Of a stretch of DNA of 64,000 nucleotides, positions 40,598-50,248 are shown one piece after another. The notes under the pieces were generated by a model that searched no databases, was not told where the DNA came from, and was given only the letters and a program-made list of their open reading frames with translations. The translations under genes and the position numbers were made by a program. The stretch's first letter is position 1, and each line of letters begins with the position of its first letter. The DNA is from an uncultured Bacteroidales bacterium (lineage in GTDB: Bacteria > Bacteroidota > Bacteroidia > Bacteroidales > Paludibacteraceae). Location: contig UQNE01000002.1 in assembly GCA_900542355.1 (NCBI GenBank), positions 124,001 through 188,000 of the forward strand, in the 5' to 3' direction.

Positions 40598-40661
40598 AAA
40601 CGGAATACTCCGTTTTTTTGACTTTGCTCCCCGCTCCCTCATCAGAGAGCGGGGAGTTTTT
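40598..40661 (+). terminator. Two consecutive terminators after tyrS
   Basis: First hairpin AAACGGA-ATAC-TCCGTTT with T run (40598-40619). Second hairpin CTCCCCGCTC/GAGCGGGGAG with T run (40627-40661). Confidence 0.88.
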
Positions 40662-40770
40662 GTATGGTTTGCTTGGAGATAGTTGGTTGCTGTTCGCTCA
40701 AAAAGGTATATTTGACATTTTGCTATGTATTTTGTGTTGATTGCTATCAGAATGCTATTTTGCATTGTGT

Positions 40771-40851
40771 GCGTTAGATCTCGACAAGGTTTCGATAAGA
40801 TCTCGACAAAGTCGGCTCAAAAACAAGATGACAAAAAGATAGCAAAATAGC
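40771..40851. repeat. Family D element, reverse orientation (shortened)
   Basis: GATCTCGACAAGGTTTCGAT and GATCTCGACAAAG steps followed by GATGACAAAAAGATAGCAAA. It lacks the far end seen in the copies at 7951 and 56441. Confidence 0.75.
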
Positions 40852-40858
40852 ACGATTT

Positions 40859-40992
40859 AATGCATAATGCATAATGAAGAATGTTTCCTAGTCTGTCTAT
40901 AATATATAGAGCCTCTAGAGCCTCTAGAAATCCTAGAGCCTTTAAAGTAATTCATAGAAATTAATGTCTAATTACATGGTAATTATATGTTT
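40859..40992. repeat. Composite of family A, B and E motifs
   Basis: AATGCATAATGCATAATG (A), five CTAGA/CTATA steps at 9-bp spacing (B, 40888-40945), and AATTACATGGTAATTATATG (piece of E, 40970-40989). Confidence 0.75.
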
Positions 40993-41071
40993 ACTGTCCC
41001 CTGTTTAGAGTGATTGTAGGGTGCGTTCGTTGTGTATTATTTCGCTGTTTTGCTACGAAAAAGCGCGAATG

Positions 41072-41103
41072 TTTGCATACCTCAGAAAAATATTGTATCT
41101 TTG
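41072..41103 (+). promoter_or_regulatory. Promoter of the polysaccharide export genes
   Basis: TTTG (41072-41075), exact 20-base spacer, TATCTTTG (41096-41103). The leader is about 90 nt. Confidence 0.82.
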
Positions 41104-41201
41104 CACACTTTTCGAGATACTTTTGGCGGTTTACTGCCGTCTGATAATCCCAATTTTCTCGCTAAGTGGATACAAACTAATGCTACCCAACTTATCTAAG
41201 A

Positions 41202-42005
41202 ATGATGAGAAAGTATATTCAACTTGCCTCTGTGCTACTCGCTGCAATCGCCTTCTCCGGTTGCGTTACGCAAAAGCAAATGACCTATTTCCGCCAGGTG
41301 GATAGCACCACTGCCGATAGTATCAATCGGGTCTTCGAGGCGCAGATCGACCCCGTGGTGAAAGCGGGCGATGCCCTTTCTATCACGGTCTCTGCTCTCG
41401 ACCAAGAGGCGGTTGTGCCTTACAACCTGCCTACCGTGGTCTATTCTGCCCCCGGCAGCAGCCAACTTACTACTACGCCCAGCCTGCAATACTACACCGT
41501 CGGGGCTGATGGCAATATCGATTTCCCGGTCTTGGGTAAGATACAAGTCCTGGGCTTGCGTACGCCCGAAGTGGCTAACCTGATTAAGCAAAAACTCTCT
41601 TCGCAACTGGTTGACCCTATGGTGATTGTACAACTCATCAATGCCAAAGTAACCGTCATGGGTGAGGTGAACCGCCCCGGGCAATATACGATGACCAATG
41701 GGCGAATGACCCTGCTCGATGCCCTCGGCGCAGCAGGCGACCTCTCTATCTACGGCAAGCGAGATAATATCCTCATCACTCGTGAGACCAATGGTAAACT
41801 CGAGTTCCATCGCCTCAACCTCAACTCCGAGGAACTGTTTACTTCGCCGTACTACTACCTCCAGCAGAACGATGTGATCTATGTCTCGCCCAACAAAGTG
41901 CGTGCGGTCAGCAGTCAGAATATCGGCTTGTGGCTGAGTATGGTATCTACTGTCGCCAGTGCTGCTACCGTTATTGTTACTGTGGTTAATGCTGCCGGTA
42001 AATAA
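41202..42005 (+). CDS. Wza-like polysaccharide export lipoprotein
   Basis: Outer-membrane or periplasmic polysaccharide export protein. Lipobox in LLAAIAFSGCVTQKQ (Cys21). The polysaccharide export (Poly_export) domain is at about 45-140 (VKAGDALSITVSALDQEAV, YTVGADGNIDFPVLGKIQVL). An SLBB domain follows (VTVMGEVNRPGQYTMTNGRM, LDALGAAGDLSIYGKRDNI). A terminal hydrophobic helix (LSMVSTVASAATVIVTVVNA) replaces the amphipathic pore helix of Wza. Length 267 is usual for Bacteroidota. ATG 41202 is followed by a second ATG at 41205. It pairs with the Wzc-like gene 74 bp downstream. Confidence 0.93.
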   Translation: MMRKYIQLASVLLAAIAFSGCVTQKQMTYFRQVDSTTADSINRVFEAQIDPVVKAGDALSITVSALDQEAVVPYNLPTVVYSAPGSSQLTTTPSLQYYTVGADGNIDFPVLGKIQVLGLRTPEVANLIKQKLSSQLVDPMVIVQLINAKVTVMGEVNRPGQYTMTNGRMTLLDALGAAGDLSIYGKRDNILITRETNGKLEFHRLNLNSEELFTSPYYYLQQNDVIYVSPNKVRAVSSQNIGLWLSMVSTVASAATVIVTVVNAAGK

Positions 42006-42079
42006 CCCGTATAAACGCCTTAGATAAACGAATGGACGTCTGATACAACCGATTGTAAATCAATAATTATCTGAATAAA

Positions 42080-44425
42080 ATGACACAACAAGAGAATACC
42101 AATATACCTAATTCTAACAACGCTAACAACTCCAATGAGATCGACCTACGCAAGGTTTGCCGAGATGTGCTTTCCCATTGGTATTGGTTCTTGATAGGCG
42201 TGGTGGTTTGCTGCGCTTTCGGTGTCCTTTATATCGTGCGCACCACTCCCCGCTATACCACTTCCGGTTCGATTATGCTCCGTCAGAAAGGCGATGAGAG
42301 CCTTGCCGGGCAGGTGGAATCGCTCAGTATGTTAGGGCTTGGCAACAACGGTGCGGCAAGCGATGAGGTAGTAGTGTTGCAGTCGCGCGACCTGATGTAT
42401 CAAGCGTTGGATGCACTCGACCTCTGGAATACCTACTATGCCAAGGACGGAATGCGTTGGGTAGGCGAGTATCCCACCCATACTTTTACGGTGATGCCCG
42501 TGGAGATTACCAAAAAAGCCCTCAAGCGAGGCGGGTATATCGTAACGATAGAGCCGCAGAAAGAGGGGTACAAAGTGAAGGTAAAGCAGGGGAAGTTCCA
42601 CCATTCTACCACCAAGGTGGCTGACCTGAGCAAGCCTATCGAGACCTGTGTCGGCACTATCCAAATCACGCAGAACCGCCCTATCCCCGAGGACAAGACA
42701 GCGTTCCGTACCACCTGTTTGCCCAAACCGGCTATCGTAGATATGTATCGCTCGCAGGTGAATATCGCACTCCAAAAGAAGGAGTCGAATATCATCAACC
42801 TCACCAAGACATCCGATATACCTTCGCTCGATGTGGCACTGCTCAGCAAAATCATCGAGCAGTACAACCTCAATACGATTGTCGATAAGAACATCATCGC
42901 TACCAATACGGCGGCTTTCATCGATGAGCGGCTCAATGTCATCACACGCGAACTGAGCGATGCCGAGGATGCAGTAGCGGAATACAAGGCCAAAAACAAC
43001 CTGACCGACCTGTCGGAAGAGGCCAAGATTTTCCTCCAAGCCAATAGCGATGAGCAGAAAGAGTTGGCTAATGTAGAAACGCAAATCAACTTGGTGAATT
43101 ATATTGAGGAGTTTATACAAGACGATACCAAGCGGTTTAGTCTTATCCCCGCCAATATAGGCGTAACCGATCCGTCGCTCACGGCTTCTATCAGCGAGTA
43201 CAACACGCTCTTGCTGCAGCGTATGCGCGTCTTGCGCACGGCTACCGACAGCAACCCCGTGGTGGAGCAACTCAACGAGCAACTCATCTCTATGCGTCAG
43301 AATATCGCAGCGAGTATCGCTTCGGTACGCGAGAGCCTTACTATTACTCGCAGCGGACTGCAACAGCGTGATAATCAGTTCAGTGCGCGTATCAAGTCCG
43401 TTCCCGTACAAGAGCGACAGTATGTGCAGATCAAGCGCCAGCAGGCTCTCAAAGAGGAGATTTATCTCTTCCTTTATCAGAAACGCGAAGAGAATGCCTT
43501 GATGTTGGCGGCTACGGCTACACCGGCTAAGATCATCGATGCACCTAAGGTGGACACCGCTACGGGCAGTCCTAAGCGTCGTACCGTGATACTGTTCTGT
43601 ATCTTGTTGGGCTTGGCTGTTCCCGCTGGCATACTATATATATGGAGTCTTTTCAACAACAAAATAGCCGACCCCAAGGAGTATGAGAAACTGGTGAATG
43701 CGCCTTTCGCAGGGCAGATAGTGGAGAACTCTCGCGGCAAGCATATCGCTATCCACGAGGGCGAATCTACCGTTTCGGCGGAATTGTTCCGATTGGTACG
43801 AACCAACCTGCGCTTTATGTTACCCGCTGATATTCAGCACCCTGTGATACTCGTTACCTCGTGTATCAATGGCGAGGGTAAGTCGTATGTCGCTACCAAT
43901 ACCGCCCTATCGTTGGCATTGCTGGGCAAGAAAGTGGTGCTGGTAGGCTTAGACATCCGCAAACCGATGTTGGCTACTTATTTCGGACTGAGCAACAAAG
44001 GGTGTCTTACGAGTTACTTGTCCGACGATGAGTACTCTATCGACGATACCATTCAGCATGGTGTGGAACATCCTAACTTGGATATTATCCCTGCCGGGGT
44101 TATCCCGCCCAACCCGAGCGAGTTGTTGCAGAACGACCGATTGGATGCGCTCTTTGCCGAGTTGCGCAATCGATACGATTATGTAATTGTCGATTCTGCC
44201 CCTGTGGCGATGGTGAGCGATACTTTCTTGCTCGACCGTGTAGCCGATATGACGCTTTTTGTCAGCCGTGCCAACTATACGCCGCGTGAGATGGTCGATT
44301 TCATCAATCAGGTGGTTGCTCAAAAGCGTATGAAGAATGTGGTCTGCCTCTTCAATGGCGTCAAGAACGCCAAAGCAGGCTATGGCTACGGTTATGGCTA
44401 CGGATACGGCAACAGTAAAAAATAA
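42080..44425 (+). CDS. Wzc-like polysaccharide co-polymerase/tyrosine autokinase
   Basis: A 781-residue inner-membrane protein coordinating polysaccharide polymerisation and export. The N-terminal Wzz domain has TM1 (HWYWFLIGVVVCCAFGVLYI), a long periplasmic coiled-coil region (LNVITRELSDAEDAVAEYKA, residues 280-460) and TM2 (TVILFCILLGLAVPAGILYI). The cytoplasmic BY-kinase domain carries Walker A SCINGEGKSYVATN (about 595-608), Walker A' VVLVGLDIRKPML and Walker B YVIVDSAPV. The C-terminus is a tyrosine cluster (GYGYGYGYGYGNSKK), the autophosphorylation tail. Only Wza and Wzc are present; the next gene is topB, so the biosynthetic genes must lie elsewhere. Confidence 0.94.
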   Translation: MTQQENTNIPNSNNANNSNEIDLRKVCRDVLSHWYWFLIGVVVCCAFGVLYIVRTTPRYTTSGSIMLRQKGDESLAGQVESLSMLGLGNNGAASDEVVVLQSRDLMYQALDALDLWNTYYAKDGMRWVGEYPTHTFTVMPVEITKKALKRGGYIVTIEPQKEGYKVKVKQGKFHHSTTKVADLSKPIETCVGTIQITQNRPIPEDKTAFRTTCLPKPAIVDMYRSQVNIALQKKESNIINLTKTSDIPSLDVALLSKIIEQYNLNTIVDKNIIATNTAAFIDERLNVITRELSDAEDAVAEYKAKNNLTDLSEEAKIFLQANSDEQKELANVETQINLVNYIEEFIQDDTKRFSLIPANIGVTDPSLTASISEYNTLLLQRMRVLRTATDSNPVVEQLNEQLISMRQNIAASIASVRESLTITRSGLQQRDNQFSARIKSVPVQERQYVQIKRQQALKEEIYLFLYQKREENALMLAATATPAKIIDAPKVDTATGSPKRRTVILFCILLGLAVPAGILYIWSLFNNKIADPKEYEKLVNAPFAGQIVENSRGKHIAIHEGESTVSAELFRLVRTNLRFMLPADIQHPVILVTSCINGEGKSYVATNTALSLALLGKKVVLVGLDIRKPMLATYFGLSNKGCLTSYLSDDEYSIDDTIQHGVEHPNLDIIPAGVIPPNPSELLQNDRLDALFAELRNRYDYVIVDSAPVAMVSDTFLLDRVADMTLFVSRANYTPREMVDFINQVVAQKRMKNVVCLFNGVKNAKAGYGYGYGYGYGNSKK

Positions 44426-44464
44426 GGCCTCCAACAGCGAACGCAGTGAGCGTTCTTATCGACA

Positions 44465-46486
44465 ATGATAGTTTGTGTAGCAGAAAAGCCCTCTGTGGGG
44501 CAGTATATCGCTAAGGTGTTGGGGGCTAACCAACGCCGCGATGGCTATTTCGAGGGAAATGGCTACTGTGTTACATGGACTTTCGGACACCTCTGCGCCT
44601 TGCTCGAACCGCAGGAATATACCGACCAATGGAAGGGGTGGAACCTTAGTTCGCTGCCTATGATTCCACAACGATTCAGTATCAAAGTGAGTGGCGATGA
44701 GGGGGTGCATAAACAGTTTAATATCATCAAGTCGCTCATTGCGCAAGCCGATGAGGTTATCAACTGCGGTGATGCCGGGCAGGAAGGAGAACTCATCCAA
44801 CGGTGGGTCTATCAGAAAGCAGGGTGCAAAGTGCCGGTCAAACGCTTGTGGGTCAGTTCGCTGACCGAAGAGGCCATTGCCGAGGGGTTTCGCAAACTCA
44901 AAGACCAAGCCGATTATCAGCACCTCTACGAGGCAGGACTGATGCGTGCTATCGGCGATTGGTTGCTCGGCATGAATGCCACACGCGCCTACACCATCCG
45001 TTATGCCCGTGGGGTGGGGAAGGATAGGCAAGTGCTGTCGATTGGCCGTGTGCAGACACCTACGCTGGCATTGGTGGTAAAACGACAAGCCGAGATAGAA
45101 AATTTTGTGCCTAAGACCTATTGGGAACTCAAGACCACCTACCGCAATACGCTTTTCTCCGCTCAACTGCCTGCCGAGGAGGACGAGTATGCTATCAATA
45201 CCCTCGAGTATGGGCAGCAGTTGGTCGATTCTATCAAGGATAACCCCCTCACTATCACTTCGGTAGAGAAAAAGAAAGGTATCGAGTCTGCGCCTAAACT
45301 ATTCGACCTGACAAGTCTGCAGGTGGAGTGCAACAAGAAGTACTCTTTCTCTGCCGACCAAACGCTTAAGATTATCCAATCGCTCTACGAGAAGCGTATC
45401 ACTACTTATCCGCGTGTCGATACCACCTATCTGAGCGAGGACATCTATCCTAAGGTGCCTGCTACGCTCGCCGGTATCAAAGATTTCTACCCGCAGGCCG
45501 CACCGCTCCTTGCCCTCAAAGCCGACGGAAAGAAGACCAAAGAGTCGCTGCCTAAATCGAAGAAAGTATTTGATAATAAGAAGGTTACCGACCACCATGC
45601 TATCATCCCTACAGGTCAACGCCCCGATGCGCTCACCGCAGAAGAACGCAAGGTGTTTGACCTTGTTGCATTGCGTTTTATAGGGGTGTTCTACCCCGAT
45701 TGCGAGGTAAGCAACACAACGGTCTTGGCTGAAGTGCCGCGCTCCGGTGTGGACGACAAAGATGACCTCAAGGTGGTTCCTTTTAAGGTTACGGGCAGGC
45801 AGGTCCTATCCCCGGGGTGGCGCGACTTACTCCAATGGAAACGCCAAGCCGATGGGCAATGGCAGCATACCTCCGAGGTGGTGGCAGACGAAGAGGATGA
45901 CTCCGCTACGGCAGACAAGTCCTCGGGAACGGTACTCCCCGCTTTTGCCAAAGGTGAATCCGGACCGCATACCCCATCGCTGCAAGAGAAAACCACTACA
46001 CCGCCTAAGTACTACACCGAGGCAACGCTCCTGCGGGCTATGGAGACGGCGGGTAAGACGGTGGACGATGATGAACTGCGCGATGCGATGAAGGAGAATG
46101 GTATCGGAAGACCCTCTACGCGTGCGGCTATCATCGAGAAACTCTACCAGCGCAAGTATATCGTTCATCAAGGTAAGTCTAAATCTATTTGTGCTACTGA
46201 AATAGGTATCAATCTGATACATACTATCATCTCTCCCCTTCTCAAATCGGCGGAACTGACAGGACGATGGGAGAAAAAACTGCGTGAGATAGAGCGTGGT
46301 GAATATACGGCGCAGCAGTTCTTAGACGAACTCAAGACGATGACTGCCGATGTGGTCTATCAGGTCAAGACCAACAAGGCGGGTATGCTCTGCCCTGTCT
46401 GCCGACAAGGGCATATCATCCGTGGCAACACCCGCTACGGCTGCTCCCGCTGGCGCGAAGGCTGCACCTACGCCGAACCGTTCTAA
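44465..46486 (+). CDS. topB: DNA topoisomerase III
   Basis: Type IA topoisomerase that relaxes and decatenates DNA by single-strand passage. The Toprim domain begins MIVCVAEKPSVGQYIAKVLG with the acidic NCGDAGQEGELIQRWVY motif (about 98-114). The active-site tyrosine lies in KRITTYPRVDTTYLSEDI (about 310-327). ENGIGRPSTRAAIIEKL is the conserved domain IV motif. A C-terminal single zinc-ribbon-like CPVC...C...C segment ends the 673-residue chain. An acidic low-complexity insert (VADEEDDSATADKSSG) lies at about 475-490. The gene starts 39 bp after the Wzc stop; a small GAACGC/GCGTTC hairpin lies between. Confidence 0.95.
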   Translation: MIVCVAEKPSVGQYIAKVLGANQRRDGYFEGNGYCVTWTFGHLCALLEPQEYTDQWKGWNLSSLPMIPQRFSIKVSGDEGVHKQFNIIKSLIAQADEVINCGDAGQEGELIQRWVYQKAGCKVPVKRLWVSSLTEEAIAEGFRKLKDQADYQHLYEAGLMRAIGDWLLGMNATRAYTIRYARGVGKDRQVLSIGRVQTPTLALVVKRQAEIENFVPKTYWELKTTYRNTLFSAQLPAEEDEYAINTLEYGQQLVDSIKDNPLTITSVEKKKGIESAPKLFDLTSLQVECNKKYSFSADQTLKIIQSLYEKRITTYPRVDTTYLSEDIYPKVPATLAGIKDFYPQAAPLLALKADGKKTKESLPKSKKVFDNKKVTDHHAIIPTGQRPDALTAEERKVFDLVALRFIGVFYPDCEVSNTTVLAEVPRSGVDDKDDLKVVPFKVTGRQVLSPGWRDLLQWKRQADGQWQHTSEVVADEEDDSATADKSSGTVLPAFAKGESGPHTPSLQEKTTTPPKYYTEATLLRAMETAGKTVDDDELRDAMKENGIGRPSTRAAIIEKLYQRKYIVHQGKSKSICATEIGINLIHTIISPLLKSAELTGRWEKKLREIERGEYTAQQFLDELKTMTADVVYQVKTNKAGMLCPVCRQGHIIRGNTRYGCSRWREGCTYAEPF

Positions 46487-46803
46487 TATCCTCATATCTA
46501 TGAAACAGGGCGGACAGCCTATCCAATGGCGTAAGTATGGCGGCAAAGAGTTCCTCCGAGGTTTCAACTACAATCGCTATGAGTGTTTGTTGGTAATGCG
46601 CAGTGTAGGGTGCGGATCATAAAGGTTGCTCCCGTGCATTGCACCAAATATCTGTAGGCTTATTTCTTTGTTCCTCCGTTGGCGTACTTTTCCGTCAATT
46701 TTTCCACATTGTAAAGCACATTCCGTTGTACCTTTGCACTCGATTTAGTATCTGTGTTCAGATTCTTACTTACTAACCTATACAAAACAACAAAAACGCT
46801 TTT
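46487..46803. other. Intergenic region between topB and the pectin locus
   Basis: A 40-codon frame starting ATG 46500 is not convincing. A promoter -7 element is at 46729-46736; nothing else is recognised. Confidence 0.4.
46729..46736 (+). promoter_or_regulatory. -7 element of the pectin utilisation locus promoter
   Basis: TACCTTTG 68 bp before the susC ATG. The position 20 bases upstream reads CACA rather than TTTG, consistent with an activator-dependent promoter, as is usual for inducible utilisation loci. Confidence 0.5.
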
Positions 46804-49800
46804 ATGAAATTGAATTTCAACGCATTCCGTGGCGTGATGCTCTCTGCTCTGCTTCTGATGGGAGTAGCCGCACAAGCACGAATTATCAGCGGAACGGTTA
46901 CCGACCAAACGGGCGAGACAATCATCTCTGCCTCGGTGGTCGTAAAAGGTACAACGATTGGTACGGTTACCGATTTCGACGGTAACTACTCGTTGGAGGT
47001 TCCCGACGACGCGCAAGTGCTGGTATTCTCCTACATCGGTCTGAAAACGCAGGAGATTGACATCACAAGCGATGTCATCAACGTAGTCTTGAAAGAAGAC
47101 AGCGAGGTGCTTGAGGAAGTGGTGGTTACCGGCTATGGTACTACCAAGAAACGCGATGTCGTTACCTCGGTTGCCAGCGTCAGTGCCGAGCAACTCAAAG
47201 ACATCCCCGTGGTGAGTGCGGCTGAGGCATTGCAGGGAAAGTTGTCGGGTGTGAGTGTTACCACCACCGAGGGCAGTCCGGACGCAGATGTGAAGATCCG
47301 TGTGCGTGGTGGTACGTCGTTGACCCAATCGAATGATCCTCTTTATATTGTGGACGGTTTCCCCGTATCGAGTATCGCCGACATCGCGCCGAGCGACATT
47401 GCCTCGATGGACGTACTGAAAGACGCGGCAGCAACTGCCATCTACGGTGCCCAAGGTGCCAACGGTGTAATCATCATCACCACGAAAGATGCTGATTCAA
47501 ATGAGGATGATAAGATGACATTCCATGTGGATTATTCCGGCTATGTGGGGTGGAAAACTATCGCAAAGAAATACGATGTGCTTGACCCGGAGGAGTTTGC
47601 ACTCATGCAGTACGAGTGGGCTTATCAGAAAGACAAGAGCCTGTCGGGGCTGCGCAGCAATTTCTATGCCTATTTCGACAAACTCTACAACAGCACAAAA
47701 TACAAAAGCGATGAAGAAATAGAAAATACCAATATCAGCGACTTGCTTGCGGAATACAAAGACGCAGAGCAACATCCGTTTATCGATTGGCAAGATCAGA
47801 CTTTCGGACGCACGGGCTTTGCTTCCAACCAGTCGGTGAGTGTGAGCGGCGGCAACAAGAATGCCAATTTCAACTTGAGTTACAACCGTATCGACGACAA
47901 GGCTATCATGCAGCAATCCGACTATGTGCGCAACAACCTTAGTCTGAAAGCCAAGTTCAAACCATTTAAGAACTTTACCGTTGGTTTTACTGCCCGCTAC
48001 ACCAATACCGGTGTCCTCGGCGCAGGCTCTAACGCAATCAAAGATAATGGTACGGCTACCGAGTCGCGTCTGCGCAACTGTGTGGTTTATACACCTACAA
48101 CGCTGTTGAGTAAAGACTCGGGCGAAGGCGATGAGGACGAGACATTCGGTTCGCTCTATGACCCCCTGACCACGATTCGCGACAACTATAAGTACAAAAC
48201 GGACAACAAGTGGAATATGCAGGGCTATATGAGTTACAAATTTGCCAAATATTTCACTGCCCGCGTGGAGTTGGGCTATGAAAGTCGTGATATTCTGACA
48301 AACCGCTACTATGGTCCGACCACTTATTTTGCGCGCAATACCGGTCGCCCGGGCGTGGCAAGCGGTACGGCGCAAGTGCAAGTGGACAAAGAGAAAGAAA
48401 CACGTCTGCGCAACGCCAACACATTGGAGTGGAAACAAACTTTCAACAAATCGCACAATGTGAGCATTCTTGTGGGTGAAGAGACCATATTGCGCAAAGG
48501 CGAGACCAACACCCAACGCGGTTTTGGCTACAAGGGACAATACGATGTGCTTAACGGCGAGATATTCAACTATTTAGGTCAGGCATCGTATATGGAGATT
48601 AGCAACTATGTCAACCCGAAAGACAATCAGTTGTCGTTCTTCGCGCGTGCCAATTACGACTATCGCGGACGCTATTACCTGACTGCCACTTTCCGCGCAG
48701 ACTGCTCCACCCGTTTCGAGAAAGAGAACCAATGGGGCTATTTCCCCTCTGTAGCAGCCGCATGGCGTATGTCGGATGAACCGTGGATGGAAGGCGCACA
48801 GGACTGGATGTCCAATTGGAAATGGCGTTTGAGTTATGGTATGGCAGGTAACAATAATGTCGACTTGGGCTACTTGCACCAAGATTTCCTGTCGCGGCAA
48901 ATGACCTATTTTGACCTCGGTAACGGCTCTACGAGCAATATCCTGGTGGTAGGCGGGTCGGACAAGATTGCCAGCAACCCGCACCTCAAGTGGGAGACAA
49001 CCACCACTCGCGACTTTGGTTTCGACTATGGTTTCTTCCGCGACCGTCTGTCGGGTACGGTGGACCTCTATTGGAATACCACCAAAGACCTTATCATCCG
49101 TCAGATTCTCCCGGCACGCTACAACTATCAATATCAGAACATCGGTTCCACTCGCAATATGGGTATGGAATTCTCTATCAAAGGAGTTATTCTTGACAAA
49201 CGCTCCAAGAGCCTGAGTTACAACTTGTCGGTAGATGCCAATATCGCATTCAATCGTACACGCGTAATGGACTTGGGTAATGTCAGTTCGCTTAGCGCAC
49301 AGACCAGTTGCTTCGGTTCGTCAGAATACCTGACTTTGGCTGAGTTCCTCGTTGAGGTAGGTCAGCCGGTAGGCAACGTAGTGGGCTATCAGACAGACGG
49401 TTACTACACAGCAGCCGACTTCGTAAGTTATATCCCCGGCACCAACACATGGGGACTGGCAGACGGCGTGGCTAACTATGGCGACGGGTTCCTGAGTAAC
49501 CAACCTGTTCCGGGTGCTGTCAAATTCAAAGACCAAAACGGTGACGGTGTCATCGATGAGAAAGACAAGGTCGTTCTCGGCAATACCGTTCCTACGCACA
49601 CGGGTGGTTTCAATATCAATTTCAACATAGGTGGCGACAAATGGGGGCGTTTCGACTTGGCGGCTAATTTCACATTCTCGTTTGGCAACAAGATTCTGAA
49701 CCTCAGCAATATGGAGTACACCACTATAACAGAGAAGACCAAGATGCGTAACCTGGTATCGTCGATGGCATACAACAACCGTTATTCGCTCTTCTCACAA

Positions 49801-50217
49801 GAAGGACAATATATGCCGGAAGTACTGGCTACATCGGGCTTCGTATTTGGCGATGCGTACACTGAGATGGCAACGCAACTCGACCAAATGAATAGTGAGA
49901 AAGGGGCAACCACCTATTCGCCGATTATGTCGCACTATGTGGTAACCGACCAACATCTGGAGGATGGTTCGTTCTTGCGTCTCAACCAACTCACATTGGG
50001 CTATTCGTTGCCCAAAGACTGGATGACCAAGTCGAAGGTAATCAACAACATACGTGTTTATGTACAGGGTACCAACCTCTTCTGCGCCACCAAATACAGC
50101 GGATTGGACCCCGAAGTGGACACCCGTTCTTCCAAGAATCCGCTTACTCCGGGTGTCGATTTCTCGGCATATCCCAAGAGCCGCGGTATCAACGTAGGTA
50201 TGAACATTCAATTCTAA
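46804..50217 (+). CDS. SusC/RagA-family TonB-linked outer-membrane transporter (pectin locus)
   Basis: Outer-membrane importer of 1137 residues. Signal peptide GVMLSALLLMGVAAQA; regulatory-like domain IISGTVTDQTGETIISASVV; TonB-box region LEEVVVTGYGTTKKRD (about 105-120); plug with AAEALQGKLSGVSVTTTEGS, VKIRVRGGTSLTQSNDP and IYGAQGANGVIIITTK; barrel ending NVGMNIQF. It is followed by SusD, a pectate lyase and a polygalacturonase, so its likely cargo is pectic or oligogalacturonide fragments. No N-terminal signalling extension for an ECF sigma partner is seen. Confidence 0.95.
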   Translation: MKLNFNAFRGVMLSALLLMGVAAQARIISGTVTDQTGETIISASVVVKGTTIGTVTDFDGNYSLEVPDDAQVLVFSYIGLKTQEIDITSDVINVVLKEDSEVLEEVVVTGYGTTKKRDVVTSVASVSAEQLKDIPVVSAAEALQGKLSGVSVTTTEGSPDADVKIRVRGGTSLTQSNDPLYIVDGFPVSSIADIAPSDIASMDVLKDAAATAIYGAQGANGVIIITTKDADSNEDDKMTFHVDYSGYVGWKTIAKKYDVLDPEEFALMQYEWAYQKDKSLSGLRSNFYAYFDKLYNSTKYKSDEEIENTNISDLLAEYKDAEQHPFIDWQDQTFGRTGFASNQSVSVSGGNKNANFNLSYNRIDDKAIMQQSDYVRNNLSLKAKFKPFKNFTVGFTARYTNTGVLGAGSNAIKDNGTATESRLRNCVVYTPTTLLSKDSGEGDEDETFGSLYDPLTTIRDNYKYKTDNKWNMQGYMSYKFAKYFTARVELGYESRDILTNRYYGPTTYFARNTGRPGVASGTAQVQVDKEKETRLRNANTLEWKQTFNKSHNVSILVGEETILRKGETNTQRGFGYKGQYDVLNGEIFNYLGQASYMEISNYVNPKDNQLSFFARANYDYRGRYYLTATFRADCSTRFEKENQWGYFPSVAAAWRMSDEPWMEGAQDWMSNWKWRLSYGMAGNNNVDLGYLHQDFLSRQMTYFDLGNGSTSNILVVGGSDKIASNPHLKWETTTTRDFGFDYGFFRDRLSGTVDLYWNTTKDLIIRQILPARYNYQYQNIGSTRNMGMEFSIKGVILDKRSKSLSYNLSVDANIAFNRTRVMDLGNVSSLSAQTSCFGSSEYLTLAEFLVEVGQPVGNVVGYQTDGYYTAADFVSYIPGTNTWGLADGVANYGDGFLSNQPVPGAVKFKDQNGDGVIDEKDKVVLGNTVPTHTGGFNINFNIGGDKWGRFDLAANFTFSFGNKILNLSNMEYTTITEKTKMRNLVSSMAYNNRYSLFSQEGQYMPEVLATSGFVFGDAYTEMATQLDQMNSEKGATTYSPIMSHYVVTDQHLEDGSFLRLNQLTLGYSLPKDWMTKSKVINNIRVYVQGTNLFCATKYSGLDPEVDTRSSKNPLTPGVDFSAYPKSRGINVGMNIQF

Positions 50218-50248
50218 TGTCTTAACACATTATATATATAATAAGAAT

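Larger units (their letters stand above)
40584..41201. other. Intergenic region between tyrS and the polysaccharide export genes
   Basis: Contains two terminators, a family D element, a composite of A, B and E motifs and a promoter. No gene is supported. Confidence 0.7.

Noticed and set aside
46500..46622. 40-codon ORF after topB
   Set aside because: No recognisable motif, no ribosome-binding context, and no promoter; probably chance.
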